Shown piece by piece: positions 1 to 8,414 of a stretch of 40,419 bases of DNA (positions are counted from its first letter, which is position 1; the number at the start of each line of letters is the position of its first letter). The stretch is from JBBSJT01 sp041691015. GTDB lineage: Bacteria > Chlamydiota > Chlamydiia > Chlamydiales > Parachlamydiaceae. The stretch covers positions 1-40,419 of the forward strand of contig JBEPVN010000007.1 in NCBI GenBank assembly GCA_041691015.1, read 5' to 3'. The notes beneath the pieces are model-generated. The model made no database searches. It worked only from the letters and a program-made list of their open reading frames with translations, and was not told the origin of the DNA. The position numbers were made by a program, and so were the translations under genes.

Positions 1-155
1 AATATCTGCAAACAAAAACCTTAATGAGCTTAAAGTTGAATTTCTCAAGAAATTTTAATAACGCAAGAAGTTCAATATAAAAAAATTAACACCCTAACTT
101 ACAAAAGAACCTCATGAGTTCGTTTTTATTACGAAATTATCAAGTTCTATATTAA

Positions 156-1076
156 TTAGACATTACTCAGCAAGGGTTCACCTTCTTTTTTACTTGCTCT
201 ATGTTTTATACAACAACAGGCACCTAAACAGGCACCTATAGAAAGTCCGATAAAACTTATCGTACCCAATGAAATGAGAGATATTTCAAAATTTCGAAAA
301 CTTAATTCAGAAACTTCTCGTTCTACAATATTTTGTAGACTATATCCTGCCATTGCAATAAAAACGTGATTAAAATCCATATTTTTATACTCTCCCTCGA
401 AGATCCAATCACCTTCCATTATTTCAGAAGGTAGGGTAATTTTAAATTTACCTCTCTTTTCACTTGCAGATGGGTAATAATAAGGTTTATATAAACCCAA
501 AAAGTTCACTAGGAGAATATTTTTTTGCCAATCAAAAATGCGGCACGTCCCGTTTAATGACACTCGAATATTTATTGAGGCAGTGTAATTTTCCTTGGGT
601 GCTTTAGATGTATAAAAAACATTGATGCATCCATTTAATGGTCCAAGATCTGTTTTTTTTATTTCAATCGGAAATCTATCAAATATATTATAGTCGAGAG
701 AAGTGATGTTAGTGTAAATGTTGAGCGTTTTGTTTTCAGTCTGGTTACTTGTTTTATTGGTCCATCCGTTGACGATAGGATCATCTTTATTCAAGTTACT
801 ACGCTTCTGAATTATTGGGTTATTAATAGATAAGTAATTTAGAACTTTATCAAATAATGAAAAAAAATTCTTTGCAAACGTGCTTACCGGTACTTCTGAA
901 GTACCAATTAACATTTTCCAAAATGGAACTTTCGCAATTTGATCGATGTGATGAGCGGTCGTTGATTCTCCCTCCTTTAAATAATAGACCTTAGCATGAT
1001 AACTATTATAAGTTTGAAGTGAATATTCGGTTCCACTTGAATGAGTTAAGGAGGATGTATAATGATTAACTTGCAT
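156..1076 (-). CDS. Hypothetical single-pass membrane protein with C-terminal anchor
   Basis: This 306-residue protein belongs to no family I recognise. One clear hydrophobic segment lies near the C terminus (about 266-290). It is immediately followed by a cysteine cluster (C283, C287-C289) and a short basic tail that ends in EPLLSNV. I see no N-terminal signal peptide, although a weakly hydrophobic stretch lies around 55-75. Residues 100-180 are rich in Asn and hold six N-X-S/T sequons (N107, N111, N115, N123, N163, N175). The start is an ATG preceded by an AGAGG element about 9 nt upstream, so the frame looks real. The gene is on its own, with a decayed sequence upstream. An effector or host-membrane protein is possible but is inference only. 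Confidence 0.6.
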   Translation of the reverse strand: MQVNHYTSSLTHSSGTEYSLQTYNSYHAKVYYLKEGESTTAHHIDQIAKVPFWKMLIGTSEVPVSTFAKNFFSLFDKVLNYLSINNPIIQKRSNLNKDDPIVNGWTNKTSNQTENKTLNIYTNITSLDYNIFDRFPIEIKKTDLGPLNGCINVFYTSKAPKENYTASINIRVSLNGTCRIFDWQKNILLVNFLGLYKPYYYPSASEKRGKFKITLPSEIMEGDWIFEGEYKNMDFNHVFIAMAGYSLQNIVEREVSELSFRNFEISLISLGTISFIGLSIGACLGACCCIKHRASKKEGEPLLSNV

Positions 1077-1203
1077 TTAAAGCAGCCTCTATTTTTTTTG
1101 TTTATCAGGTAAGTAGTAAAGCGTGTTATTTAATGGAGTATTGAAAGTAATATTCATAGGTATTCAAAGGATATTTTAAAGTTTGGGATCTTAGTTTAGA
1201 GGT

Positions 1204-1372
1204 GAAAAAAAAGCAATCACAAAAACTTTAATTACAGGGTGGCTCCGGTTTTATTGGCAAAAAAGATAGCGTTGCCTTAAGCTATTGAAGCCTCGAAGGC
1301 ATGCGGCTAAGAAATCAATTCAACAATGATTTCTGAAAAAAGGGCATACAACCGCCGAGCTTACATATTGAG
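1204..1372 (+). pseudogene. Decayed fragment resembling the N-terminus of an NAD-dependent epimerase/SDR
   Basis: Between the two flanking minus-strand genes, the plus strand encodes LITG in one frame (from about 1228) and then, after an apparent extra G at 1237-1239, GGSGFIGKK in the next frame. Together they read as the TGGxGxxG nucleotide-binding start of an extended SDR/epimerase. A further frame change gives KIAL and then AIEASKACG, interrupted by stops. No intact reading frame remains. The nucleotide-binding motif is visible, but assignment to a specific epimerase is inference, and chance similarity cannot be excluded because only about 50 codons are involved. Confidence 0.3.
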
Positions 1373-2410
1373 GGGATTCTTAAAATGGACAGAACTTAAA
1401 ATCTTGGTTAATGCCCCGTCATCATCTTCATCATAAATATCTCCTACAATTTCTTCAAATATGGCTTCCATGGTGACAATCCCTGCTTTTTCAGACCGCT
1501 CATACACAATTGCCATATGGGATCTATGTTCTTGCATGATGCGTAATGCTGTAAGAAGGGGAGTTGAGTCCGGAGTCTTTACGGCAGGTCTTAAAAGAGA
1601 GAGCCAGTTTTGCTGTTTAGTCTGTAAAAATGCGAGAAACTCTTTGGCGTTTATCATGCCGATGACTTCATCAAATTCTAAAACAGGCAGCCTTGTATGA
1701 CCTGAAGTTACAAAAACATGTTCTGCTTCTGTCAATGTTTGATCTTTTGTAAGATAGGTCACCTCTGACCAACCGACGGTGATTTCTTTTACGGTGGTGT
1801 TTTCAATTTTAACGAGGTTCAAGACATATTGTTTGCTGGATTCTGTCAGAGCATCAAATCCGATAATATCTTCGTATTCCCCGTGAGTTTCGCTGACTAC
1901 ATGTTTATTTGGAAAAGAATTTAATATTTTTTTTGTCGACCATTCAAAAAATGTTACAATAGGCCCGATCAGTGACCCGATGCGATGGAGCCATGGCGCA
2001 GATTTTGAAGCGATGAACATAGGTCTTCTTAAAGCAAGTGTTTTTGGGACAAGTTCGCCGATAACAACATTGATATATGTTAAGAATGTCACAATCATGA
2101 AGAGCGAGAGAATTTCAGCTGTGTTTTCTTTGATCCCAAAATTAGCTTCAAGCCAAGGAGCTATACCCTCTTCTGAGGCAGCGCCACCAACTGCAGCTGC
2201 CAACATTCCAAGAAAAGTAATTCCCATTTGAGTGATCGATAATGTCCTCTCGGGGTTTTCCCGAAGGGTTAAAAGCATTTTTGCGTTTTCATTCCCTTGT
2301 TTGACAAGTTCGCGGAGCGCAGGCTTGCTGACTGCTATGAATGCTGTTTCTGATGCCGATAGAAAAGCATTTATGAGAAGACAAACCAAAATGATTATCA
2401 ATTCAAACAT
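1361..2410 (-). CDS. CNNM/CBS-domain membrane protein (CorC/HlyC-like, short form)
   Basis: This 349-residue protein has an N-terminal DUF21/CNNM transmembrane domain (about 1-180) that contains the family signature GELVPK at 118-123. A CBS-pair region follows (about 200-330) and ends in GIVTMEAIFEEIVGDIYDE, the usual end of the second CBS domain. Proteins of this group are annotated as hemolysin-related or as magnesium/cobalt transport proteins in the inner membrane. The C-terminal CorC_HlyC domain found in many members (about 80 residues) is absent, so this is a short form. Chlamydiae carry similar DUF21-CBS proteins. The ATG at 2410 gives a natural N-terminal TM helix. The substrate is not predictable from the sequence. 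Confidence 0.88.
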   Translation of the reverse strand: MFELIIILVCLLINAFLSASETAFIAVSKPALRELVKQGNENAKMLLTLRENPERTLSITQMGITFLGMLAAAVGGAASEEGIAPWLEANFGIKENTAEILSLFMIVTFLTYINVVIGELVPKTLALRRPMFIASKSAPWLHRIGSLIGPIVTFFEWSTKKILNSFPNKHVVSETHGEYEDIIGFDALTESSKQYVLNLVKIENTTVKEITVGWSEVTYLTKDQTLTEAEHVFVTSGHTRLPVLEFDEVIGMINAKEFLAFLQTKQQNWLSLLRPAVKTPDSTPLLTALRIMQEHRSHMAIVYERSEKAGIVTMEAIFEEIVGDIYDEDDDGALTKILSSVHFKNPLNM

Positions 2411-2498
2411 TACATTGACCCATTGTTGTTACACCCCATATTGTTTAATTACCCAAATTGTAATCTTTTGAAATTTATTTTTAAAGAGATCTTATCAA

Positions 2499-3383
2499 TT
2501 ATTGAAGATTAAGAGCTTTTTTTAATTTTGGAACATATTTCAATATCGATAGGTCTTGTTCTTTGTTGATATCTAGAAGTCTTTCATAAGAGCCGCCATC
2601 TGCCCACTCCTGTCTTCTTGGAACTTTGAATAAGTGAAAATAATCCTCATCGCGCGACCAATAATGATTGATCCTGATTTTGTCGGCTAAAATATAGGGA
2701 GCAATTGATGCTGTCATGACCCGATTATTTGAGTTGAATGCTAAATACCCTGATTTATAAATTGCCCTATGCGGACTCTTAAATTTTTTAACGTGTTTTG
2801 GGTTGACAATGACCTTGACATGCGCGTTTTCATGATAATCAGTCGGGGCTTTATAAGTTAGCTTTTCGATGAGGAGCTCATTTGGTGCAATTTTTTTAAC
2901 TCCGGACGTTCCATACATCTGCCAATTGACAACAACAGCGCCAGCTCTTTCAAAGTCTTTTAAAAATTCCGGCAGAGTCATGACTTGCACAGGAAATAAA
3001 AATTCGTCAGCGTCTAACACTGCAAGCCATCTTACTTTTTTTTTTGTAAGTTTTATTGCGTGGTCATAGGCATTGCATTGGATGACACTCCAACTAAATT
3101 TTTTACCTGGAGCATGAGGCCAATTAATCAATTGCACAACACCGGAGTTTATATAAGGCTCTAAGACTTCCATAAAATTGTCACTGCTTCTATTATTATA
3201 AAGATAAAACTTAGTGACACCTACTAACTTGTGGAATTCGATCCATTCTTTTAGGTAGGGCGCTTCATTTTGAAATATTGTACAAATCGCTACTTCATGT
3301 TCATACCTAGTATGAGCCAAGGCAAATGGATTTAAAAAAAACAATTGGATTAAAAGCATCAATGAAATTTTTCTGATAGCCAT
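2499..3383 (-). CDS. Exported glycosyltransferase family 92-like protein
   Basis: The 294-residue product starts with a typical signal peptide (about 1-23, ending AFALA before HTR). It is followed by a GT-A-like domain of the GT92/DUF23 type. The opening strand has the pattern AICTIFQNEAPYLKEWIEFH (32-51), LYNNRSSDN follows, and the metal-binding DxD-type motif DADEF is at 124-128. A C-terminal NHYWSRDEDYF segment also fits the family. Such enzymes transfer sugars, often galactose, to glycans. A signal peptide on a bacterial GT92 suggests action in the periplasm, at the surface or in the host rather than on cytoplasmic precursors. It sits downstream of nothing obviously related and is divergent from the next methyltransferase gene. 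Acceptor and donor are unknown. Confidence 0.8.
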   Translation of the reverse strand: MAIRKISLMLLIQLFFLNPFALAHTRYEHEVAICTIFQNEAPYLKEWIEFHKLVGVTKFYLYNNRSSDNFMEVLEPYINSGVVQLINWPHAPGKKFSWSVIQCNAYDHAIKLTKKKVRWLAVLDADEFLFPVQVMTLPEFLKDFERAGAVVVNWQMYGTSGVKKIAPNELLIEKLTYKAPTDYHENAHVKVIVNPKHVKKFKSPHRAIYKSGYLAFNSNNRVMTASIAPYILADKIRINHYWSRDEDYFHLFKVPRRQEWADGGSYERLLDINKEQDLSILKYVPKLKKALNLQ

Positions 3384-3434
3384 GATAAAAGCTTACCCTT
3401 TGTGATTAATAAAGACATATGTTATATTTTTTCT

Positions 3435-4418
3435 ATGAATAAAATCCAATTAAACTTATGTCAAATTGCAGATGGCGAAGATAAAAGTTCTCCATTTGTC
3501 AATAGCATCCGAAAAAACTATCGACACATCAGAAAATTCGCCAAAAGAACGATGACCGATTGTTTTAGAATTTACGATAGGGAAGTTCATGGTTATCCTC
3601 TGGCAATCGATTTTTACTCCGGAAGATTTTGCGTTCATTATTTTTCTCCCTATCACGATACTGAAGAATTGAAGGATGAGCTTGTTTTTGAAACGGAAAA
3701 AGCTTTGGAATTACTTTTTAAGGCAGATCCAAAAGATATTTTTTGGCGCACCAGGCAAAAAGCCAAGTTGACAAGGCAGTATGAAAAAGTAAATGAAATA
3801 AAAGAATTTTTTAACGTTCAGGAATATGGCGTTACATTTAAAATAAATCTTGTCGATTATTTGGATACAGGTCTTTTTTTAGATCACAGGGAAGCTAGAA
3901 GATATGTTGCTACTCATTCAAATGGCAAAAGGCTTTTAAATTTATTTGCTTATACTTGTTCATTTAGTGTCCATGCTGCTGTAAATGGAGCGTTATTTAC
4001 AAAAAGCGTCGATATGTCAAATACTTATACGGATTGGGGAAAAGACAATTTTATCTTAAATGGGATCCCTCTTAAAAATCATGAGATTGTGCGGGCCGAT
4101 TGCTTGAAATTTTTGGATGAGGAAATAAAATCCCGTATTCAATATGACCTTATCGTAATAGATCCTCCAACCATATCCAGATCCACAAAGATGGATCAGA
4201 TGTTTGATGTAAATGTCGATTATATCTCACTTATTTCAAAGGCGTTACAACTTCTTTCTCCGGGCGGTTTTATTTTTTTTAGCACCAATTCCAGAAGATT
4301 TGTATTTGATGAAACAGCATTTCCTTCCTGTTTGATTGTAGAAATTTCCAAATTGACGCTTCCTGTTGATTTTCATGACAAAAAAATTCACCGTGCCTTT
4401 AAAATCCAAATTAAGTAA
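3435..4418 (+). CDS. Stand-alone RlmK-like 23S rRNA (guanine-N7) methyltransferase
   Basis: This is a class I SAM-dependent methyltransferase of 327 residues that resembles the C-terminal (RlmK) half of the E. coli fusion RlmKL, which makes m7G2069 in 23S rRNA. Recognisable blocks are RKNYRHIRKFAKR and RIYDREVHGYPLAID near the N terminus, DTGLFLDHREAR (about 144-155), the SAM loop LNLFAYTCSFSVHAA (about 168), VDMSNTYTDWGKDNF (about 192) and the catalytic-loop motif IDPPT (242-246). The THUMP domain and the RlmL (m2G2445) half are absent. A GTG at 3402 would add 11 residues. Neither start has a convincing ribosome-binding site, and I prefer the ATG. The protein could instead be an RlmI-type m5C enzyme, but the VDMSNTY segment fits RlmK better. 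Confidence 0.82.
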   Translation: MNKIQLNLCQIADGEDKSSPFVNSIRKNYRHIRKFAKRTMTDCFRIYDREVHGYPLAIDFYSGRFCVHYFSPYHDTEELKDELVFETEKALELLFKADPKDIFWRTRQKAKLTRQYEKVNEIKEFFNVQEYGVTFKINLVDYLDTGLFLDHREARRYVATHSNGKRLLNLFAYTCSFSVHAAVNGALFTKSVDMSNTYTDWGKDNFILNGIPLKNHEIVRADCLKFLDEEIKSRIQYDLIVIDPPTISRSTKMDQMFDVNVDYISLISKALQLLSPGGFIFFSTNSRRFVFDETAFPSCLIVEISKLTLPVDFHDKKIHRAFKIQIK

Positions 4419-4492
4419 TTATCGGTTGGTAAAAAAAAAAGAGATACATTAAGGTCTGAATCATAAGTTTTTAGTACTTCTTAAGAGGGTTT

Positions 4493-6832
4493 ATGATAAA
4501 AGATTTGGATACAATCGGTTCTTTTTACCTTGGAAAATTGGTAGATCCCGTAACAGAAAAAACAACTGATAAGTTTCTTCTTTATGATTCAAAAAATTTA
4601 ACGACCCACGCTGTGTGCGTCGGTATGACAGGAAGTGGAAAAACAGGTCTTGGAATTGCAGTATTGGAGGAAGCAGCTCTTGATAAAATCCCTGCAATCA
4701 TTATCGACCCAAAAGGGGATCTGACAAATTTAGCTTTGACATTTCCGGATTTGTCCGCGGAAGAATTTTTTCCGTGGATCGATCACGCGCAAGCTGAAAA
4801 ACTTGGGATGACAGATCAGGAATATGCATCTTTTTTGGCTAAAACCTGGTCGGATGGTCTTTTAAGCTCATTTGAGAATAAACAACGCATCAAAAAATTG
4901 AAAGAATCCGTCGATATCGTGATCTATACGCCAGCTAGCAATGCAGGCATCCCTTTGTCTATTTTAAGTTCTTTCAAAGCGCCTCCAGAAAATATAAGAA
5001 CAGATAAAGAATTCATGAGGGAGCGCGTCTTATCACTCACCTCAAGTCTTCTTGGGCTTTTGGGAATAGATGCAGACCCGATTAAAAGCCGCGAACACAT
5101 CTTGATTTCTGCAATTCTCGATAAGGCCTTTGAAAATGGGAAAGATTTGGAAATTGCAAATCTGATTCAACAAATTCAAGAGCCTGATTTTGATAAGCTT
5201 GGCGCATTGGATATTGAAACTTTTTTTCCTCGAAAAGAAAGAACGGCTTTGGCGGTTCGCCTAAATGCTCTTTTAGCATCAAAAAGTTTTCAAGCCTGGG
5301 TTACCGGGGAGCCCCTCGAAATTAAAGATCTTCTTTACACAAAAGAGGGCAAACCAAAACTTTCGATCCTTTCCATTGCGCACCTTGGAGACAAAGAGCG
5401 CATGTTTTTTGTGACTTTGCTATTAAATGAATTTATAATCTGGATGAGAAGGGAGCCTGGGGTGTCGAGCCTAAAAGCTATTCTCTTTATGGATGAAATT
5501 TTCGGTTTTTTTCCACCGATTGCAATGCCGCCCTCAAAGTTACCGATGCTGACACTTCTAAAAACAGCAAGAGCTTTTGGTGTGGGGATTTTTCTTTCTA
5601 CGCAAAATCCTGTAGATCTTGATTATAAAGGTCTTAGCAATTGCGGAACTTGGTTTATCGGCAAATTGCAAACGGAGCGGGATAAACAGCGCATTTTAGA
5701 GGGGTTAAGGATTGCCTCAAACGGGGAATTTAGTACCGAATCGCTCGATAAAATGATCTCTTCGATTAAAAAAAGAGTCTTTATTATGCGCAGTATTTAT
5801 GAAAAAGAGCCACTCATTTTTGAGACGCGCTGGACTATGTCTTATTTGAAAGGACCTTTGACTCTAAGTCAAATTCAATCCCTCACAAAAAAAACTATTC
5901 CCGAACCCAACTCTGAAAATGAAGCGATCACAAATACAAAACCATTTTTGCCCCAAGGCACAATTGAGTATTTTATTAAGCAAATCAATTATATAAAAAG
6001 CACTCAATACAAACCTTATGTTTTAGGAAGCGCAAAACTACATTTTGTGGACGCAAAAAATAAAGTGGATCTATGGAAAAATGTTTATCTTCTATTTCCG
6101 ATTGATTCTGAACTAAAAACAATAGATTTAAATAAAGGAGAAAAAGAGCCGGATATCAAAGAACGCTTGGAGAGAAAGCCCGTTGAGGGAAGTACTTTTG
6201 AAGATTTTCCGGTAAGCTTGGTTCAGGAGAAAAATTTAAGTCTCTTTCAAAAAGCATTTATCGCATCGCTTTACCAAAATGAAACGTTGGTTTTGTATCA
6301 GATTCCAAGTCTTGGATTAACCTCAAAGCCCGAAGAATCAAAAGAAGATTTTCATGCAAGGGTACTTTCTGCAGGATCTGAAAAAGTAAACTTAGAGGTT
6401 AAAAAAACGGAAGAAAAGTATAATGAAAAAATTGCTGCTATTGAAGTAAAATTTAAAAAAGCAGATGATAAGTTAAGTCTGCAAAAGAACCAGTCATTTA
6501 TTCAAAAAATCGAGGCTTTTTTATCATTCCTCACAACCCTGTTTCAGGCCTTTCTTGGTAAACGTTTAACGAAAGGAACTCTCACACAAGTTGGGACTTC
6601 CATGAGGAAGGCTGGACGCTTAACAAAAGAATCGCAGGATGAGGTTTATGCAGAAGATAGTTTAAAATCATATGAGACTCAAATTAGCGATTTAAAACAG
6701 AGTTTGCAGGATGAAATAACAAAGATAAAAGCAGATTCTGAAAGTATCTTAAATCAGATTGAAGAAATAGCTGTCAAACCAAGAAAAAGCGATATTGTTG
6801 TGGATGAGATAGCGCTTGTCTGGTCGCCTTAA
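4493..6832 (+). CDS. HerA-like/DUF853 P-loop ATPase
   Basis: The 779-residue protein is a FtsK/HerA-superfamily ATPase. It has Walker A GMTGSGKT at 44-51, the family segment IIIDPKGDLTNLAL just after it, Walker B ILFMDE at about 330-335, and a sensor/arginine-finger region containing LSTQNPVDLDYKGLSNCGTWF. The C-terminal third (about 640-765) is rich in Lys, Glu and Gln and is predicted coiled coil. HerA-type pumps usually work with the nuclease NurA in DNA end processing, and related DUF853/DUF87 proteins have undefined roles. No NurA or other nuclease gene is next to it here. The ATG is supported by AGAGGG 7 nt upstream. Its operon context is uninformative, since the gene appears to be a single transcription unit. 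Confidence 0.8.
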   Translation: MIKDLDTIGSFYLGKLVDPVTEKTTDKFLLYDSKNLTTHAVCVGMTGSGKTGLGIAVLEEAALDKIPAIIIDPKGDLTNLALTFPDLSAEEFFPWIDHAQAEKLGMTDQEYASFLAKTWSDGLLSSFENKQRIKKLKESVDIVIYTPASNAGIPLSILSSFKAPPENIRTDKEFMRERVLSLTSSLLGLLGIDADPIKSREHILISAILDKAFENGKDLEIANLIQQIQEPDFDKLGALDIETFFPRKERTALAVRLNALLASKSFQAWVTGEPLEIKDLLYTKEGKPKLSILSIAHLGDKERMFFVTLLLNEFIIWMRREPGVSSLKAILFMDEIFGFFPPIAMPPSKLPMLTLLKTARAFGVGIFLSTQNPVDLDYKGLSNCGTWFIGKLQTERDKQRILEGLRIASNGEFSTESLDKMISSIKKRVFIMRSIYEKEPLIFETRWTMSYLKGPLTLSQIQSLTKKTIPEPNSENEAITNTKPFLPQGTIEYFIKQINYIKSTQYKPYVLGSAKLHFVDAKNKVDLWKNVYLLFPIDSELKTIDLNKGEKEPDIKERLERKPVEGSTFEDFPVSLVQEKNLSLFQKAFIASLYQNETLVLYQIPSLGLTSKPEESKEDFHARVLSAGSEKVNLEVKKTEEKYNEKIAAIEVKFKKADDKLSLQKNQSFIQKIEAFLSFLTTLFQAFLGKRLTKGTLTQVGTSMRKAGRLTKESQDEVYAEDSLKSYETQISDLKQSLQDEITKIKADSESILNQIEEIAVKPRKSDIVVDEIALVWSP

Positions 6833-6848
6833 ATAATTGGCGACCCCT

Positions 6849-7604
6849 TTAAGCAGATCTCCACTTGCGGGCTTTCCAAATTGCAAAATTGAAAAGATCT
6901 TCTGTTGTGTTGTCTGTCTTATAAAGCTCCACAAAAGTAATTGGCGATAGACAAAAACGTCTTCCGTAGCTTAGTTGCAAGCATAAACTTTTAAATTTAT
7001 TCCAGATTCTTTCATAAATTAATGGAGGCTTTTCTTTCATGCAGATGGCTTTTGCAAGAACTCTTAAATCTGAATATTCCTTTCTCATCCACATGAAGTC
7101 TTCGCTGTTTTCATTTTGATAATTAGCGCGATTGTAATTGTAGTTTGTAGTGATTGCAGTTAAAAAATCAAAATCTTGTTTAACCATGTTTTTTTCATCA
7201 CATATTTTAATCAAATATTCTTCTTTGAAATAAATATGCTTTTTAAAAAGTTCTAAAATTTGGTTGTAGATCATAGATAAATTTTTGTCTTCTTCTTTAA
7301 TGACCTCAATCATTTGTTGTTTTCGGTTCTTTAAGATTTGATGACAAAAAATTGGAATGATGCTCGCCAAACTTACATTCACACCCCATTTTATATTTTT
7401 AAAATGAGTAGCTAAGGCAGCAAAGCAAAAAACAGCAACGGTGGATATTTTTAAAAGAATCAATTTAAAGGAGAAATTTTGTGATTTTTTATCTTCAATT
7501 GATTTTTCAAATTCTTTTGTCGTGAAAGTATTATTTTCTACCATCACTTTTAAATTATCGTAAACGCTATATTCACTGGATAAATATTTTGTTTCAGAGT
7601 GCAT
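6849..7604 (-). CDS. Hypothetical protein with a two-helix hydrophobic hairpin (Inc-like candidate)
   Basis: The 251-residue product has two closely spaced hydrophobic segments (about 46-66 and 73-91) separated by a short polar turn, with a polar N terminus and a long charged, Tyr-rich C-terminal domain. It has no signal peptide. In chlamydiae this bilobed hydrophobic pattern is the hallmark used to predict inclusion-membrane (Inc) proteins secreted by the type III system. Here that is inference from topology only. The same layout also occurs in two-TM bacterial proteins such as SLATT-domain proteins. No enzymatic motif is visible. The gene converges on the upstream ATPase with a 16-bp gap. 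Confidence 0.65.
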   Translation of the reverse strand: MHSETKYLSSEYSVYDNLKVMVENNTFTTKEFEKSIEDKKSQNFSFKLILLKISTVAVFCFAALATHFKNIKWGVNVSLASIIPIFCHQILKNRKQQMIEVIKEEDKNLSMIYNQILELFKKHIYFKEEYLIKICDEKNMVKQDFDFLTAITTNYNYNRANYQNENSEDFMWMRKEYSDLRVLAKAICMKEKPPLIYERIWNKFKSLCLQLSYGRRFCLSPITFVELYKTDNTTEDLFNFAIWKARKWRSA

Positions 7605-7644
7605 GGCGTACTTTTTTAGTATTGTGTATGATTTAAGAAAACAA

Positions 7645-7667
7645 CGCTCTAAATTTTTTTTAGAGCG
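7645..7667 (-). terminator. Intrinsic terminator after the Gly-rich membrane protein gene
   Basis: A perfect 9-bp inverted repeat (CGCTCTAAA at 7645-7653 and TTTAGAGCG at 7659-7667) encloses a 5-nt loop. Read on the minus strand it lies 15 nt past the stop of the 100-residue gene and is followed by a T-rich stretch (TTGTTTTCTT). Confidence 0.7.
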
Positions 7668-7682
7668 CTGTATAAATTCGAA

Positions 7683-7985
7683 TTAACGCTTTTCAGCTGC
7701 GTTTTTAATAAGACCGATAACTGCCATTAAGATAGCTCCGCCAACACCGCTGCTACCAACGTTTGCAAGGATTGAACCGATGTCAAGACCAGAGCCGCCT
7801 GTAGCTTGGGCACTGCTAGCTAATACACCAAGGGCTTGTAAAAGATATCCGCCAATACCGCCTCCAAGAATGCCAGATAGTGAGTTTCCTAAAGTTCCAA
7901 GACTCTTTTCAGGCATTGCAGCGCCAGCGATGTTTCCGCCAGCAGCTCCGCTTACTAAACTAATTAACAAGTTGATAATATCCAT
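7683..7985 (-). CDS. Small glycine/alanine-rich membrane protein
   Basis: This 100-residue protein is made almost entirely of Gly, Ala, Ser, Leu and Ile. It has an N-terminal segment MDIINLLISLVSGAAGGNIA, a central GGGIGGYLLQALG segment and a C-terminal GGAILMAVIGLIKNAAEKR helix. Short proteins of this composition occur in many proteobacteria and other groups as uncharacterised membrane proteins, and I know no assigned function. Gly-zipper-like spacing suggests that the helices self-associate in the membrane. A good Shine-Dalgarno (GGAG, 7 nt before ATG) and a strong terminator downstream indicate a monocistronic, possibly well-expressed gene. Confidence 0.75.
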   Translation of the reverse strand: MDIINLLISLVSGAAGGNIAGAAMPEKSLGTLGNSLSGILGGGIGGYLLQALGVLASSAQATGGSGLDIGSILANVGSSGVGGAILMAVIGLIKNAAEKR

Positions 7986-8075
7986 AAAAAACTCCGTTAA
8001 AGGGTTGGCATAGCTATAGATTAAAATATAATTTATAACAAATTAATTTTTTAATATTTTTATAAATCTATCATT

Positions 8076-8342
8076 TTAAGATGGATAAGTTTTGATCAGT
8101 TCAAGCTTTTGATTTCTATTTAACTTCTTTATTGCTATTTCCCTTTTTGTAGCTTCCGATCGATTTAAAAAACTTTGTCTAAAAACGATTGCTTCTGCGC
8201 AGGAAAAATGAAAAAACCTTGCGCCCTTTTTATGGGTGACATGTTCTGAAAAGCGCCTGTCCAAATTAGTTGTAATCCCGGTATATAATTTTCCGGAAGT
8301 TGTTTTGATGATATAAACTTCCCAAGTGTCAGGTGTTTTCAT
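8076..8342 (-). CDS. GIY-YIG domain protein (UPF0213-like)
   Basis: This 88-residue single-domain protein has the GIY-YIG nuclease fold signature in the variant form VYIIKTTSGKLYTGITTNL (9-27), followed by DRRFSEH. Both are typical of the UPF0213/YhbQ-like group. Members are compact and usually lack any fused DNA-binding domain. Most have no established substrate, although the fold is that of a structure-specific endonuclease. The length is normal for the family. The gene is divergent from the DUF2147 gene. Its Shine-Dalgarno is weak. Confidence 0.85.
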   Translation of the reverse strand: MKTPDTWEVYIIKTTSGKLYTGITTNLDRRFSEHVTHKKGARFFHFSCAEAIVFRQSFLNRSEATKREIAIKKLNRNQKLELIKTYPS

Positions 8343-8414
8343 ATTTTCAATAGCCTAAAATATAAATTTTATACAAGATAAGGGTTCATAAACATTTTTT
8401 AAATTGGTGGAAAA

